Below are positions 24,086 through 32,901 of a DNA stretch of 64,000 bases, in pieces. The DNA comes from Ramlibacter agri. GTDB taxonomy: Bacteria; Pseudomonadota; Gammaproteobacteria; Burkholderiales; Burkholderiaceae_C. The stretch spans positions 372,001 through 436,000 of the forward strand of contig NZ_JABBFX010000001.1 of the NCBI RefSeq assembly GCF_012927085.1, given 5' to 3'. Position 1 is the first letter of the stretch; each line of letters starts with the position of its first letter. A program made the position numbers and the translations under genes. The notes under the pieces were generated by a model. It ran no database searches. It was given only the letters and a program-made list of their open reading frames with translations, and was not told the DNA's origin.

Positions 24086-26359
24086 TCAGACGAAGCCGAT
24101 CCCGCCGCGCCGCGCACCCGGTTTGGTCGCGTGTTCGGCCTCGAGCTCGCCCACCCAGCCGTCCGCGTCCAGCTGCAATTGCAGCGCCGTCACGCGCCGC
24201 ACGACGTTGGCGAAGTCGCCGGGCGTGAGCTGGTCCAGCCGTTGCAGGCGGGCCAGCACCTCGGGCGCCAGTGCCGGGCGTGCATCCTGGCCGGACCAGC
24301 CGAGCGCGGTTTCGCAGAACAACGCCTCGCGCTGGTCGCCGCGCAAGGCCAGCATCTCCAGCCGGTACTCGAAGCGGCGCAGCAGCGCGGCATCGATGTG
24401 GCGGCCGAAGTTGGTGGCGCAGACGAACACGCCCTGGAAAGCTTCCACCTGGCGCAGGAATTCCGCCGTCACCGCCACTTCGGCGCGCTGGCCCGAAGCC
24501 TCGCGCGCGGCCAGCAGCGTGTCGGCCTCGTCCAGGAACAGCACTTCGCCCTGAGGCTCGCATTCCTCGAACATGCGCGCCACGTTGCGCTCGCTCTGCC
24601 CGAACCACATCGAGTTGATGTCGGACGCGGTGCGGTACACCAGCTCGCGGCCCAGGCGCTGCGCGATCTCCGCCGCGAACTGCGTCTTGCCGGTGCCGGG
24701 CGGCCCGCTCAGGAGCAGGCGGCCGCGCCCCAACCGCTCCAGTCCGCCCATCACCGCTTCGGCGCCCACGGCGCCTTGCGCATGCAGGTAGCGCAGGTCG
24801 AAGCGCGTGGAGCGCTCGGGCACGCTGGAGCGCAGCTTGCTGCCCATGGCCCGCAGCATGTCGTGCAGCATGGTCTTGACGCCGGTGTCGGCCTGGTCGC
24901 CGGACAGCCTGGCCAGCCGCGTGAAGCTCGCGGCCGAAGCCACCAGCGCCGGCGACACGTTGGGGTCCGAGGCCACCGCCTCCACCAGTTGCGGCGTGCA
25001 GCCCAGGGGCTCCAGGTGGCGCCGCGCCACCTCGCGCCGCACCTGGCGCGGCGTGGCCGGGAATTCCAGGCAGTAGGTGAAGCGCCGCAGGTAGGCCGGG
25101 TCCAGGTGGTCGATGCGGTTGCTGATCCAGACCACCGGGTGCACGTTGCGTTCCAGCAGGCTGTTGATCCACGACTTGCTGTCGTCGCGCTGGCCGAACA
25201 TGCGCCCCAGCGGGTTGTTGTATTCGGCCTGGAAGATGTCCTCGGCCTCGTCCAGCACCACGACGCTGCGGCCCTTGGGGGCGAACACTTGCGTGAGCAT
25301 CAGGCTGGCCAAGCGGTCGTCGCGCGAGGCGGGGTCGCCGTCGGCGTCCATGTCGGCCACGGCGAAACCTTCGGCGCCCAGGCGCTGCACCAGCTGCGCC
25401 GCGTACTGCGTCTTGCCGGTGCCCGGCGCGCCATACAACAGGATGTTGACGCCGCCGCTGCGCGTGGCCAAGGCCCGCGCCAGCGCGGCCTGCAGCAGCT
25501 GGCTGCGGCTTTCCAGGTGCGGCCAGGCGAGCGCCTCGCCCGGTGCGGCCAGCCGCCGCAGCACGATGTGCGCCATGGCTTCGGGGCTGGGCGAGCGCGA
25601 GGTGAGCAGCAGCATGCCCAGGCGCGACAGCCGCAGCATGTCCTCCAGGTCGTTGCGGCCGTTGAAGCTGGAGGAGTCCAGCACGCCGCTGCGCAGCAGC
25701 GCGGAGCTGCGCCGCATCATCGAGCGCACTTCGTGTTCCGCGGCTTCGGGCAGCATCGCGTTGATCGCCGGCGCCAGCCGCCTGGAACTGGCGGAGTTGG
25801 CAAAAGGCGTGGGCCCGATGGTGCTGGCGTGCACCGAAGCGGCGAGCTGCAGGTAGTTGCGCTCCGGCGCCGTCAACGCCAGCAGCTCGGCGAGCACCTG
25901 CACGTTGCGGTCCGACGGCAGCAGGATGCGTGCGGCGCGCTGCGCGAGTTCGGACTCCACTGCGTCGAACAGGGCGCGAAAGCGCGTGCGTCCCAGCACC
26001 AGCCCTTCGCCCAGGATCATGAGGATGCCGCTGTCGGGCGGCAGCAGCGGCAGGTGCCCGCGCCGCCGCGCGCAATCGCGGCGCCACTGTTCCACGGCTT
26101 CCACCGCGGCAGGGTTCGGCGGACGCGGGACACCGCGCCGGCCGGCCGGCAGCGGCGCATCCGCCAGAGAGGCGAGCAACAGCGTGCGCTGCCGCCGCAG
26201 CATGGGCCAGAAGGGCAGCGCCACCGAGGCGTAGTCGGACTCGTTCTCGCGCACCCGCACCGCGCGGTAGATGCGCAGCAGCGCCAGGCACACGCGCACG
26301 TTGGCCAGCTGCTCCGGCTTGCTGCCCTCGGGGCGCCATTCGCCGTCCCTGAATCCCAT
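24086..26359 (-). CDS. Tandem AAA+ ATPase, two complete ATPase modules
   Basis: A 757-residue protein. The N-terminal region of about 290 residues has no recognised domain. AAA+ module 1 has GAPGTGKT (about 310-317) and VVVLDEAED (about 367-375); module 2 has GPPGTGKT (about 552-559) and VLFLDEAD (about 606-613), with sensor/Arg-finger-like DPAYLRRF and DAALLRRF. The start at 26359 is chosen for its ribosome site AGGAGA 5 nt upstream. Two active-looking AAA modules suggest a hexameric remodelling or unfolding motor. It is transcribed towards the WYL operon but separated from it by the WYL promoter. Confidence 0.85.
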   Translation of the reverse strand: MGFRDGEWRPEGSKPEQLANVRVCLALLRIYRAVRVRENESDYASVALPFWPMLRRQRTLLLASLADAPLPAGRRGVPRPPNPAAVEAVEQWRRDCARRRGHLPLLPPDSGILMILGEGLVLGRTRFRALFDAVESELAQRAARILLPSDRNVQVLAELLALTAPERNYLQLAASVHASTIGPTPFANSASSRRLAPAINAMLPEAAEHEVRSMMRRSSALLRSGVLDSSSFNGRNDLEDMLRLSRLGMLLLTSRSPSPEAMAHIVLRRLAAPGEALAWPHLESRSQLLQAALARALATRSGGVNILLYGAPGTGKTQYAAQLVQRLGAEGFAVADMDADGDPASRDDRLASLMLTQVFAPKGRSVVVLDEAEDIFQAEYNNPLGRMFGQRDDSKSWINSLLERNVHPVVWISNRIDHLDPAYLRRFTYCLEFPATPRQVRREVARRHLEPLGCTPQLVEAVASDPNVSPALVASAASFTRLARLSGDQADTGVKTMLHDMLRAMGSKLRSSVPERSTRFDLRYLHAQGAVGAEAVMGGLERLGRGRLLLSGPPGTGKTQFAAEIAQRLGRELVYRTASDINSMWFGQSERNVARMFEECEPQGEVLFLDEADTLLAAREASGQRAEVAVTAEFLRQVEAFQGVFVCATNFGRHIDAALLRRFEYRLEMLALRGDQREALFCETALGWSGQDARPALAPEVLARLQRLDQLTPGDFANVVRRVTALQLQLDADGWVGELEAEHATKPGARRGGIGFV

Positions 26360-26443
26360 CGAGTCTCCTGTTGCAAGGGGGAGCCGGCAGTGTCCGCAGG
26401 CTTGCGACACGTTGCGTCGCACCGCTGCCTACAGTCCGCAGCC

Positions 26444-26923
26444 ATGAAGACCGACGATCTCCTTTGCCGCGCCCTGCTGAAGTCCGGCCTCGCGCCCCGT
26501 TTCGTCCGCATCGGCCTGGCGCGCAGCGTGCTGTATCCCGCCGGCGTGCATTGCTGCGACCTCCCCATGCGTGAAGGCGCGACGGCCGCGGAACTGCGTT
26601 TCGCCGCCAGCGAGCTGGGCCTGCCGCGCGTGGAGCTGCTCCTGCTGCTGCCCGAGCTGCAGCAGGCCGACACTGTGGCCTTGTACGAGCGCGTGCAGCA
26701 CCTGTGGATGCTGGACTGGCCGTGCCACTTCTCGCGGCTGGAGCGCACGCGCCAGATCCAGGTGCGCGCGCAGGTGTTCACGGGCGTGGCGCCGGAAGCG
26801 GGCGAGCCGCTGCTGGACGACATGCCCGTCGCCCGCGACGTGGCCGGCCTCGTGCAGTGGCTGCGCACCAGCTACGCGGCCGCGCGCACCCTGCTGCGAG
26901 CCTATGCCGGGCAGGTCAGCTGA
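26444..26923 (+). CDS. Unknown 159-residue protein, divergent from the AAA+ gene
   Basis: A cytoplasmic protein starting MKTDDLLCRALLKSGLA, with a Leu-rich middle (RVELLLLLPELQQ), LWMLDWPCHFSRLERTRQIQV and a helical C-terminus (TSYAAARTLLRAYAG). GC3 bias is strong in this frame, which supports coding on the plus strand. A very long open frame continues upstream but belongs to antisense shadow. It is the only plus-strand gene of the island; it is divergent from the AAA+ ATPase (84 bp) and ends 1 bp from the convergent paralogue-2 gene. No family was recognised. Confidence 0.55.
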   Translation: MKTDDLLCRALLKSGLAPRFVRIGLARSVLYPAGVHCCDLPMREGATAAELRFAASELGLPRVELLLLLPELQQADTVALYERVQHLWMLDWPCHFSRLERTRQIQVRAQVFTGVAPEAGEPLLDDMPVARDVAGLVQWLRTSYAAARTLLRAYAGQVS

Positions 26924-26924
26924 T

Positions 26925-28058
26925 TCAGCGCGTCAGCCACACCGGCTGCGGCGGCACCGTCGCCGTGGCGTCGGCCGCCGGAGCGAGGAAGGGAAAGCGC
27001 TCCAGCAGCCGGTCCACCGTCCTCGGCGCGACGTCGTCCACTTCGATGTCCAGTCCGAGCGCCAGCGCGGCGCGCAGGTCCTTGCATTCGTAGCGCACGC
27101 CTTCCCAGACCGGCCGGTGCACCGCCAGCGCCTGTTCGAGCAGCGTGAGCTGGTGCACTTCGCGCGTGCTGGGCGGATTGGCCATCACGTCGCGCAGCGT
27201 CCAGCGCAGCTTGCGGTCCACGTCGTACAGCAGCATGTCGAACCACGGGTCGATGGGGGTGCGCTGCTGGAAGCGATCGCGCAGCCAGCGGTCGATGCGC
27301 TCGCGGGCGGCTTCGGCGGCCAACTGGCGATCCGGCCGCTGGCACGGGTCCGCGTCCTGTTCGACCTGCAGCGTCTCCTCGGTGAAGGTGCGGATCGCCG
27401 CCTGCCGCAACAGTTCCAGCGCGGCGCTGCCTGGGGGCAGGTCCACGCAGTCCCAGCGATACATGCGGGCCAGCACGAAGGCCGTGAACTGCTCCAGCAC
27501 TTCCGCGGACGGCATCTTCACGCGGCGCACGTGCGGTGACGGCAGCACCTGGTTGGGCTGCAGCTGGCGCAGGCAGGCTTCGCACGTGCCGAACACGGCG
27601 AGCAGCATGTTGAGCGTGGCCTCGCGCTGGGCGAACACGATGCTGGAATCGATCTCGAGGCCGTTGACCTCGTGGTAGCCGCTGAAGATCAGCGTCTGCT
27701 GCACGACCAGCGCACCCTCCGGGGCATCGAAGTGCACCGACGCGAGTCCGCGCCGGTTGACGTCGTTGGCCGCGCGAAAACCTTTGTCTTCGGGCAAGCT
27801 CGCCGGCACGGAGACGCGCAGCTTGATGTGCGGCATCTCGTGGATGGGAACGCTCGCGCTCGCTTCCATCTCCATCCAGGCGCCGTCGTCCTCGAAGCGG
27901 AAAGCGTCGGTGATGCGATCGACGAGGGTGCCGCGCTCGATGGCGAAGCCGTCGCCGGGCGAGCGCCACGACAGGCCCTGGTAGAAGGTGGCGCGCAGCA
28001 GCGCGCTGGTGAGGATGTCGGTGAACAGCAGCAAGAAGCCTCCTTTTGGGGAGGCCAT
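26925..28058 (-). CDS. Unknown protein, paralogue 2 of the two-copy family
   Basis: A protein of up to 377 residues related end to end to the gene at 15426-16484: HFDAPEGALVVQQ, ATLNMLLAVFGT, MYRWDCVDL, RWTLRDVMANPPS, LALGLDIEVDDVAP and VPPQPVWLTR. Start options: ATG at 28061/28058, or TTG at 28034, which follows a strong AAAGGAGG by 4 nt and gives the same N-terminus length as paralogue 1. It lies 35 bp after the NERD-UvrD helicase gene and is co-directional. The function is unknown; two copies next to nuclease or helicase genes suggest a recurrent partner role. Confidence 0.7.
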   Translation of the reverse strand: MASPKGGFLLLFTDILTSALLRATFYQGLSWRSPGDGFAIERGTLVDRITDAFRFEDDGAWMEMEASASVPIHEMPHIKLRVSVPASLPEDKGFRAANDVNRRGLASVHFDAPEGALVVQQTLIFSGYHEVNGLEIDSSIVFAQREATLNMLLAVFGTCEACLRQLQPNQVLPSPHVRRVKMPSAEVLEQFTAFVLARMYRWDCVDLPPGSAALELLRQAAIRTFTEETLQVEQDADPCQRPDRQLAAEAARERIDRWLRDRFQQRTPIDPWFDMLLYDVDRKLRWTLRDVMANPPSTREVHQLTLLEQALAVHRPVWEGVRYECKDLRAALALGLDIEVDDVAPRTVDRLLERFPFLAPAADATATVPPQPVWLTR

Positions 28059-28093
28059 CATCCCGGCGCGCGCGACGCGCCGTGTCGCAGGAT

Positions 28094-29722
28094 CTAGCCT
28101 GCGCGTGCCATCAGCAGTTGCGCGGCCGGTTCGCTGAGCACGCATTCCACGCGGAACTGCGCGCGCGTGAAGCCGACGAAGAGCTTGCGCAGCTCCTTCT
28201 CGCCCAGCTCGGCGAACTCCACCTCGCACAGCACCACCACCGGAGCGCTCTGGCCCTTGAAGCGGTACACCGTCTCGGCCAGCAGGTCGCCCTGCGTGAA
28301 CAACGCGTTGCCGGCCTTGTCGTATTCGCCGCGGAAACGCCGCGTGCGAAGCCCGGCCAGCGCTTCGGCCTTCAGCACCGCGGAGTTCTGCAGGCCGGCG
28401 AAGCTGATGACGGCGATCTGTTCCGGCTGCATGCCCTGCCCCAGGAGCTGCCGGATGCAGTCTTCCGTTGCACGCAGCCCCGCGCCTGGCGCATGGGTGT
28501 GGAAACCGGGCACGTCACCGGCGAAGGGCGAGCGCGCCTGCACCGCCTGCGGCGCCAGGCGCAGCATGTTGATCGCCTCCACCACCTTGCGCGGGCTGCG
28601 GAAGTTGTCCATGCAGCGGATCGCCACGGCATCCGGCAATGCGAAGCCGTCGCGGGCATAGACCTGCTGCGCGGGGTCGCCCATCACGTAGGCGCGTCCC
28701 TGCGGCGCGAGCAGGCCCAGCAGCGCCTGGACCCAGGCGGGATCGAAGTCCTGGTGCTCGTCGACCACCAGCAGGTCCCAGCGGGCCTGCGCCGTCGCTG
28801 CGTCATCCGCAAAGCTGGAGGCCAGGCGCTCGTGGATGCCCGGCTGGCGGAAGTCCGGCTCCTCGCCCTGGCGGCGCGCATGCTCCACCGCCAGTTCGTG
28901 GAAGGTGGTGACCACGCAGGAACTCGGGGCGATGCGCGCCATGTGGTCCGCCAGCGGGCGGTTGAAGCACACGTAGGCGCTGCGCTGACGCGCCGCATGC
29001 GCGTCGCGCAGCAAGGCCAGGGCCAGTTGCGTCTTGCCGGAGCCGGCGGTGGCATCCACCACGTACAGGCCGGAATCGTGCTGCACCGAAGGCACCCAGG
29101 TCGCCAGGCCGGACGCGAGCGCCGCGGATGCACGCTGCACCTGGCCCACTTGCACGGAGACATCCGGCACCACGTGGAAGCGGTTGGCGAGGAAATCCAG
29201 CAACCGCCCGCGCGCTTCATCGCCCACGGCCTGCCAGGGCACCAGCTGCTGCACGCGTGCACAAAGCTGTGCCCATGCCGCTGCATCGACGATGCCTTCG
29301 GGCGTGTGCGCGAGCACCGGCGCCTGCAGGTGGTGATCGGGCAACACCAGCAATGTGCCGGCGCGAACGTCGCGCAGGCTGGCGTCCTTCAGCCGCGAGA
29401 GCAGCGCCGCATGATTGCGCCGCAGCTGCGCGCCGATGTCCGAGGTTTCATTTCCATAGCGCTTGACGAGTCCGCGGTCCTGCTCGTCGATTGCGCCGGC
29501 CTTCACTTCCACCAGCAGCAGGAAGCCACCGGGCGAGACCACCGCGATGTCCACCTCGCCCACCTGCGGGCGGCCGTTGAAGACGGAAGCCCAATCGAGG
29601 TTGTGGAACACGTCCCAGCCGCCCGGAAGGCCATCTTCCAGCTCGCGCAGTACGTCGAGTTCGCGATAGGCGCCGGCGGTCAGCGCGGACCTGGCATGCA
29701 GCGTGGGGTGAAGGACGGCCAT
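28094..29722 (-). CDS. NERD nuclease domain + UvrD-like SF1 helicase
   Basis: A 542-residue protein. The N-terminal NERD domain has VGEVDIAVV (Glu57/Asp58) and LLVEVKAG (Glu72, Lys74), a PD-(D/E)XK core. The helicase has Walker A ATAGSGKT (about 225-231), the motif II VVDEHQD (about 319-325), MGDPAQQVY, TVYRFKGQSAPVVVL and the C-terminal FVGFTRAQ motif VI. It is predicted to unwind and cut DNA. Head of a probable two-gene unit with paralogue 2. A similar NERD-UvrD protein is encoded at 47756-49573. Confidence 0.88.
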   Translation of the reverse strand: MAVLHPTLHARSALTAGAYRELDVLRELEDGLPGGWDVFHNLDWASVFNGRPQVGEVDIAVVSPGGFLLLVEVKAGAIDEQDRGLVKRYGNETSDIGAQLRRNHAALLSRLKDASLRDVRAGTLLVLPDHHLQAPVLAHTPEGIVDAAAWAQLCARVQQLVPWQAVGDEARGRLLDFLANRFHVVPDVSVQVGQVQRASAALASGLATWVPSVQHDSGLYVVDATAGSGKTQLALALLRDAHAARQRSAYVCFNRPLADHMARIAPSSCVVTTFHELAVEHARRQGEEPDFRQPGIHERLASSFADDAATAQARWDLLVVDEHQDFDPAWVQALLGLLAPQGRAYVMGDPAQQVYARDGFALPDAVAIRCMDNFRSPRKVVEAINMLRLAPQAVQARSPFAGDVPGFHTHAPGAGLRATEDCIRQLLGQGMQPEQIAVISFAGLQNSAVLKAEALAGLRTRRFRGEYDKAGNALFTQGDLLAETVYRFKGQSAPVVVLCEVEFAELGEKELRKLFVGFTRAQFRVECVLSEPAAQLLMARAG

Positions 29723-29791
29723 GGCAGCGCATTCTGCGGCATGGCGTGTCGAGACCTTCCGACCCCCTATGTGGGCCGCAGGCGCGGTGCC

Positions 29792-30349
29792 TCAGTGCTG
29801 CGCCGCGCTCCCGTCCACGGAGCCGGGCCAGGCGCCCGACTCCCTGCCGCGGCGTTCGATCATCTGCTTGAAGTTCAGCAGGTTGCGCTTGGCCTCGAGC
29901 TTCATCGCGCCGAACGCATCGCCGATTCTTTCGTCCAGGCCCTGCGGGCCGTAGACCATGCGCAGCGTCACGCGGGTGCGGCCTTCGGCGACCTTGTCGA
30001 AGGTGACCACGCCGATGCTCATGGGGCCGTTGAGGCTGCGCCACGCGATGCGCTGGTCGGGGATCTGCTCGGTGATCTCGGCATCCCACTGTTTGGCCTT
30101 GCCGGCCACCTTGGCGTTCCAGCGCAGGTGCGTGTCATCAAGCTGCTGCACCTTCTCCACGCTGGCCATGAACTGCGGGAACTCCGCGAACTGCGTCCAC
30201 TGGTCGTAGGCCGCGCGCACGGGCACGTCGACTTCCATCGACGACTCGACCTCCGAGAGGGAGCCGCTGGACATGGAGTCCTTCAGCTTCCGGGACAACA
30301 GGACGCCGCCATAGGCGACGGCGCCAAGGGTGATGAGCTTGCCGAGCAT
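29792..30349 (-). CDS. Membrane-anchored SRPBCC/polyketide cyclase-like protein
   Basis: A 185-residue protein with a short hydrophobic N-terminus (MLGKLITLGAVAYGGVLL) and a SRPBCC domain (SSMEVDVPVRAAYDQWTQFAEFPQFM, WDAEITEQIPDQRIAWRS). The start at 30349 has AGAGAGGA upstream; an in-frame ATG at 30370 does not. Related proteins are often annotated as cyclase/dehydrase, with no known substrate. It is monocistronic and lies just past the island boundary. Confidence 0.75.
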   Translation of the reverse strand: MLGKLITLGAVAYGGVLLSRKLKDSMSSGSLSEVESSMEVDVPVRAAYDQWTQFAEFPQFMASVEKVQQLDDTHLRWNAKVAGKAKQWDAEITEQIPDQRIAWRSLNGPMSIGVVTFDKVAEGRTRVTLRMVYGPQGLDERIGDAFGAMKLEAKRNLLNFKQMIERRGRESGAWPGSVDGSAAQH

Positions 30350-30503
30350 GTCGAGGTCCTCTCTGTGCATTCCGCGACAGCGACTGTTGCACGCGGGAGT
30401 CTCGGCGGTTTGTAGGAGAAGCTTGTCATCCCCTCATGAGGTGACGCCCGGCCCGTCCAGCTTCGCTTAGCGTGCAGCCTTGTCCAGCCAGGAGGACCAA
30501 CAC

Positions 30504-31454
30504 ATGAGCGAAACGAGATTTCTACGCGCACTGGGGATCGGACTCATGATCGCCGCGTGCATGGCGTTGCTGGCTGGCTGCCAGGCCTGGCCAGGCGCGG
30601 CCGGTCCCCTGCAGGTCAAGCAGGCCAACGTCAACGGCGCGACCCTCACCTATGAGGAGCAAGGCGCGGGCGCGCCAGTCGTCTTCGTCCACGGTTGCTG
30701 CACGGACTACCGCGCGTGGGATGCGCAGCGCCAGGCGATTGCGCCGCACTACCGCTTCATCGGGTTGAACCTGCGGTACCACGGGACGGCGCCGTGGCCG
30801 GACGACGGATCGAAGTATTCGATCCAGACGCACGCGGAGGATATTGCCGCTTTCATTCGCGGCTTGAACGCCGGTCCGGTGGATCTGGTTGGCTGGTCGT
30901 ATAGCGGCCTGATCGTGATGCTGGTGACGGTGGAGCATCCCGAGCTGGTGCGCAGTCTCACCATCCACGAGCCGGGCACCGTGGCTTACGTCACCGATCC
31001 CGCAACCCTCAAGGCAGCCGTCGATGACCGCACGGCGATGTTGGGGCCCGTCGTTGCGGCTGCGCGGGCCGGCGACGCCGCGGGCGCCGCCCGGCTCGTG
31101 CCGGTCGCCGTCAATCAGCAACCTGATTTCTGGGATACCGCAACGCCGGACACGCGGGCCATGTTCGACGACAACGCGCGCACGATCCGGTTGGCCCTGG
31201 TGGCGGCGCCGCCACCGCCGGCGATGCCGTGCGACCAGCTTCGGCAGATCAAGGTTCCGGTCCTGATCACCGACGGCGCGGATACGCGAGCCTTCTACCG
31301 GCTTGCGGCGCAGGGAGCCGTCGCCTGCATTCCTGGCGCCCAGCTTGTTGATATCCCGGGCGGGCGCCACTTGGCAATCATCCAGCAGCCGGACGCTTTT
31401 AATGCGGCCGTCCTGCAGTTCCTCGTCAAGGCGGGTTCGCAGCCGAGGCCGTGA
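30504..31454 (+). CDS. Alpha/beta hydrolase lipoprotein
   Basis: A 316-residue protein with a lipobox (LLAGC near residue 27) after a hydrophobic signal, then an alpha/beta-hydrolase fold: VVFVHGCC (oxyanion loop), the nucleophile elbow GWSYSG, an acid in VLITDGAD, and the histidine in PGGRHLAI. It is probably anchored in the inner or outer membrane facing the periplasm. The substrate is unknown. The ribosome site AGGAGG lies before ATG 30504. Confidence 0.82.
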   Translation: MSETRFLRALGIGLMIAACMALLAGCQAWPGAAGPLQVKQANVNGATLTYEEQGAGAPVVFVHGCCTDYRAWDAQRQAIAPHYRFIGLNLRYHGTAPWPDDGSKYSIQTHAEDIAAFIRGLNAGPVDLVGWSYSGLIVMLVTVEHPELVRSLTIHEPGTVAYVTDPATLKAAVDDRTAMLGPVVAAARAGDAAGAARLVPVAVNQQPDFWDTATPDTRAMFDDNARTIRLALVAAPPPPAMPCDQLRQIKVPVLITDGADTRAFYRLAAQGAVACIPGAQLVDIPGGRHLAIIQQPDAFNAAVLQFLVKAGSQPRP

Positions 31455-32114
31455 TCAGGCGAGCGTCCGCCGCATGGCCTGCAGCAACAGGGCGGGCGGC
31501 TGCGCGCCGGCGACCGCGAAAGCTCCACAGAACACGAAGTACGGGACGCCTTGGCCAGTGCTGCCGAAGGACTCCTGCGACAGTTGCGGCAACCACGGCA
31601 GGTCATGGCGCAGCAGCGCGTCGGGCCGGCCAGGCGTTTCTACGCCGCAGGCCTGCAAGGCTTCGCGCAGGATCAACGGGTCGCCGATGTCCTGGCCCTG
31701 CAGGAAGTAGCGCGAGAACAGGTCCTCGACCAGCGCCGAAGCTGCGTCTGCGCCCTGGTGCTGCCGCGCGAATTGCACGAAGCGGTGCGCGAGGATCGTG
31801 TTGGGGAAGGTCTCGATCTTCTCGAAGGCCAGTGTCAGCCCCGCCGCTTCCGCGGCCGCCCGCACCTGCGCTTGCCGCATGGCCACGGCCTGGGGGCTGC
31901 CCAGGCGCGCGATGTAGAACTCGCGATAGGGAACGCCGCCCAGCGGCGTGTCCGGGATCAGCGGGAAGGACCGCCATTCCACCGCGACGTCCACCTCGGG
32001 CAGCTCGCTGCGCAGCTGCGTGATGGCAGCCTCGAGGTTGCGCTTGCCGATCAGGCACCAGGGGCAGATCAGGTCGAAGGAGACGTCGATGGAGAGAGTG
32101 GTGGGCGCGGACAT
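31455..32114 (-). CDS. DsbA-family oxidoreductase (FrnE-like)
   Basis: A 219-residue cytoplasmic DsbA-fold protein with the CPWC active site (FDLICPWCLIGKRNLE) close to the N-terminus, the alpha-helical insertion, and the cis-Pro loop GVPYFVF. No signal peptide is present, as in the FrnE/2-hydroxychromene-isomerase-like group. It likely catalyses thiol-disulfide or glutathione-linked chemistry. It is convergent with the alpha/beta hydrolase gene, whose stop abuts it. Confidence 0.85.
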   Translation of the reverse strand: MSAPTTLSIDVSFDLICPWCLIGKRNLEAAITQLRSELPEVDVAVEWRSFPLIPDTPLGGVPYREFYIARLGSPQAVAMRQAQVRAAAEAAGLTLAFEKIETFPNTILAHRFVQFARQHQGADAASALVEDLFSRYFLQGQDIGDPLILREALQACGVETPGRPDALLRHDLPWLPQLSQESFGSTGQGVPYFVFCGAFAVAGAQPPALLLQAMRRTLA

Positions 32115-32177
32115 GGCTGGAAGGGATGATGGACCCTCAGCGGCCGCGGGACCCTCTTCTTCGAGAGGGGGACGGCC

Positions 32178-32540
32178 TCAGTTGGTCTTGCCTTCGCTTC
32201 CGAGCTCGATTAGCAGCTCTTCCACCGCTTGCCGCAATAGCGGCAAAGAATCATGGATTGCGCTCCAGACGGTGTCGTGCCTGACGTTCGCGTAGCCGTG
32301 AATCAGCAGATTTCGGAACGCGACGATCTTCGGTAAGTCGGGCACGCGAGCCGCGAGAGCGGGCTCGGACTTGGATAGCTGGCTGAGCGATTCTCCAATC
32401 ACTTCGAACTTGCGCTCCACCGCTGCTCGGACCAGCTCGGACGCAACATAGGCGCTCGCGTCCATCCCATTCACAAAAGATTGAATCGACCCCGATGCTT
32501 CCTGCACGTCCCACAACCAGGCGCGAGGATCACGCGGCAT
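32178..32540 (-). CDS. hepT: HepT-type HEPN ribonuclease toxin
   Basis: A 120-residue helical HEPN protein with the RNase motif RNLLIHGY: Arg76, His81 (Rx4H) and Tyr83 (Rx4HxY). In characterised HepT-MntA pairs this tyrosine is modified by the antitoxin. The start at 32540 overlaps the mntA end by 11 nt, which supports coupled expression. The toxin cleaves RNA; the trigger is unknown. Confidence 0.85.
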   Translation of the reverse strand: MPRDPRAWLWDVQEASGSIQSFVNGMDASAYVASELVRAAVERKFEVIGESLSQLSKSEPALAARVPDLPKIVAFRNLLIHGYANVRHDTVWSAIHDSLPLLRQAVEELLIELGSEGKTN

Positions 32541-32838
32541 AGACAATCTCTCGTTCCCTGTTGATGTCTGCCATGACGTAAGGATTTCGCACGGCGCCTG
32601 ACTCGACCAGATCGACATTGCGCTGGAGCAGTCGCTCCAGCGCCGCCTTCAGGCCGAAATAGGAATCGAGCCCCTTCCGTCCGCCTGGCACGAACTCGAC
32701 GAGAAAGTCCGCGTCGCTCGTCGCTGGATCGAAGTCGCTCCCCCGCGCAGCGGAGCCGAACACTTCCAGCTGCCGGACGTGATGCTGTCGGCAGATGCTG
32801 GAAATGTCAGCGAGCTTCTGTTCGATCAGAGGGTGCAC
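32530..32838 (-). CDS. mntA: MntA-type nucleotidyltransferase antitoxin
   Basis: A 102-residue minimal nucleotidyltransferase: EVFGSAARG (about 26-33), then SDADFLVEF (about 41-49) with two metal-binding Asp residues. MntA neutralises HepT by adding AMP units to its HEPN tyrosine. The start is assigned to GTG at 32838, which has GGAAAGG just upstream and begins at the family's normal N-terminus; the upstream extension to 32898 looks non-coding. Confidence 0.85.
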   Translation of the reverse strand: MHPLIEQKLADISSICRQHHVRQLEVFGSAARGSDFDPATSDADFLVEFVPGGRKGLDSYFGLKAALERLLQRNVDLVESGAVRNPYVMADINREREIVYAA

Positions 32839-32901
32839 TGGGGCCTTTCCCGGTTGGGCACGTCCATCGTAGCAGCTAGCTCCTGCCCCGGTGCACAAGG
32901 C

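Noticed and set aside
23132..26443. Very long plus-strand open frame preceding the 159-residue gene
   Set aside because: His/Arg/Gln/Ala-rich low-complexity translation typical of antisense to GC-rich genes; it overlaps the WYL and AAA+ genes, which have clear domains. Only the last 159 codons look real.
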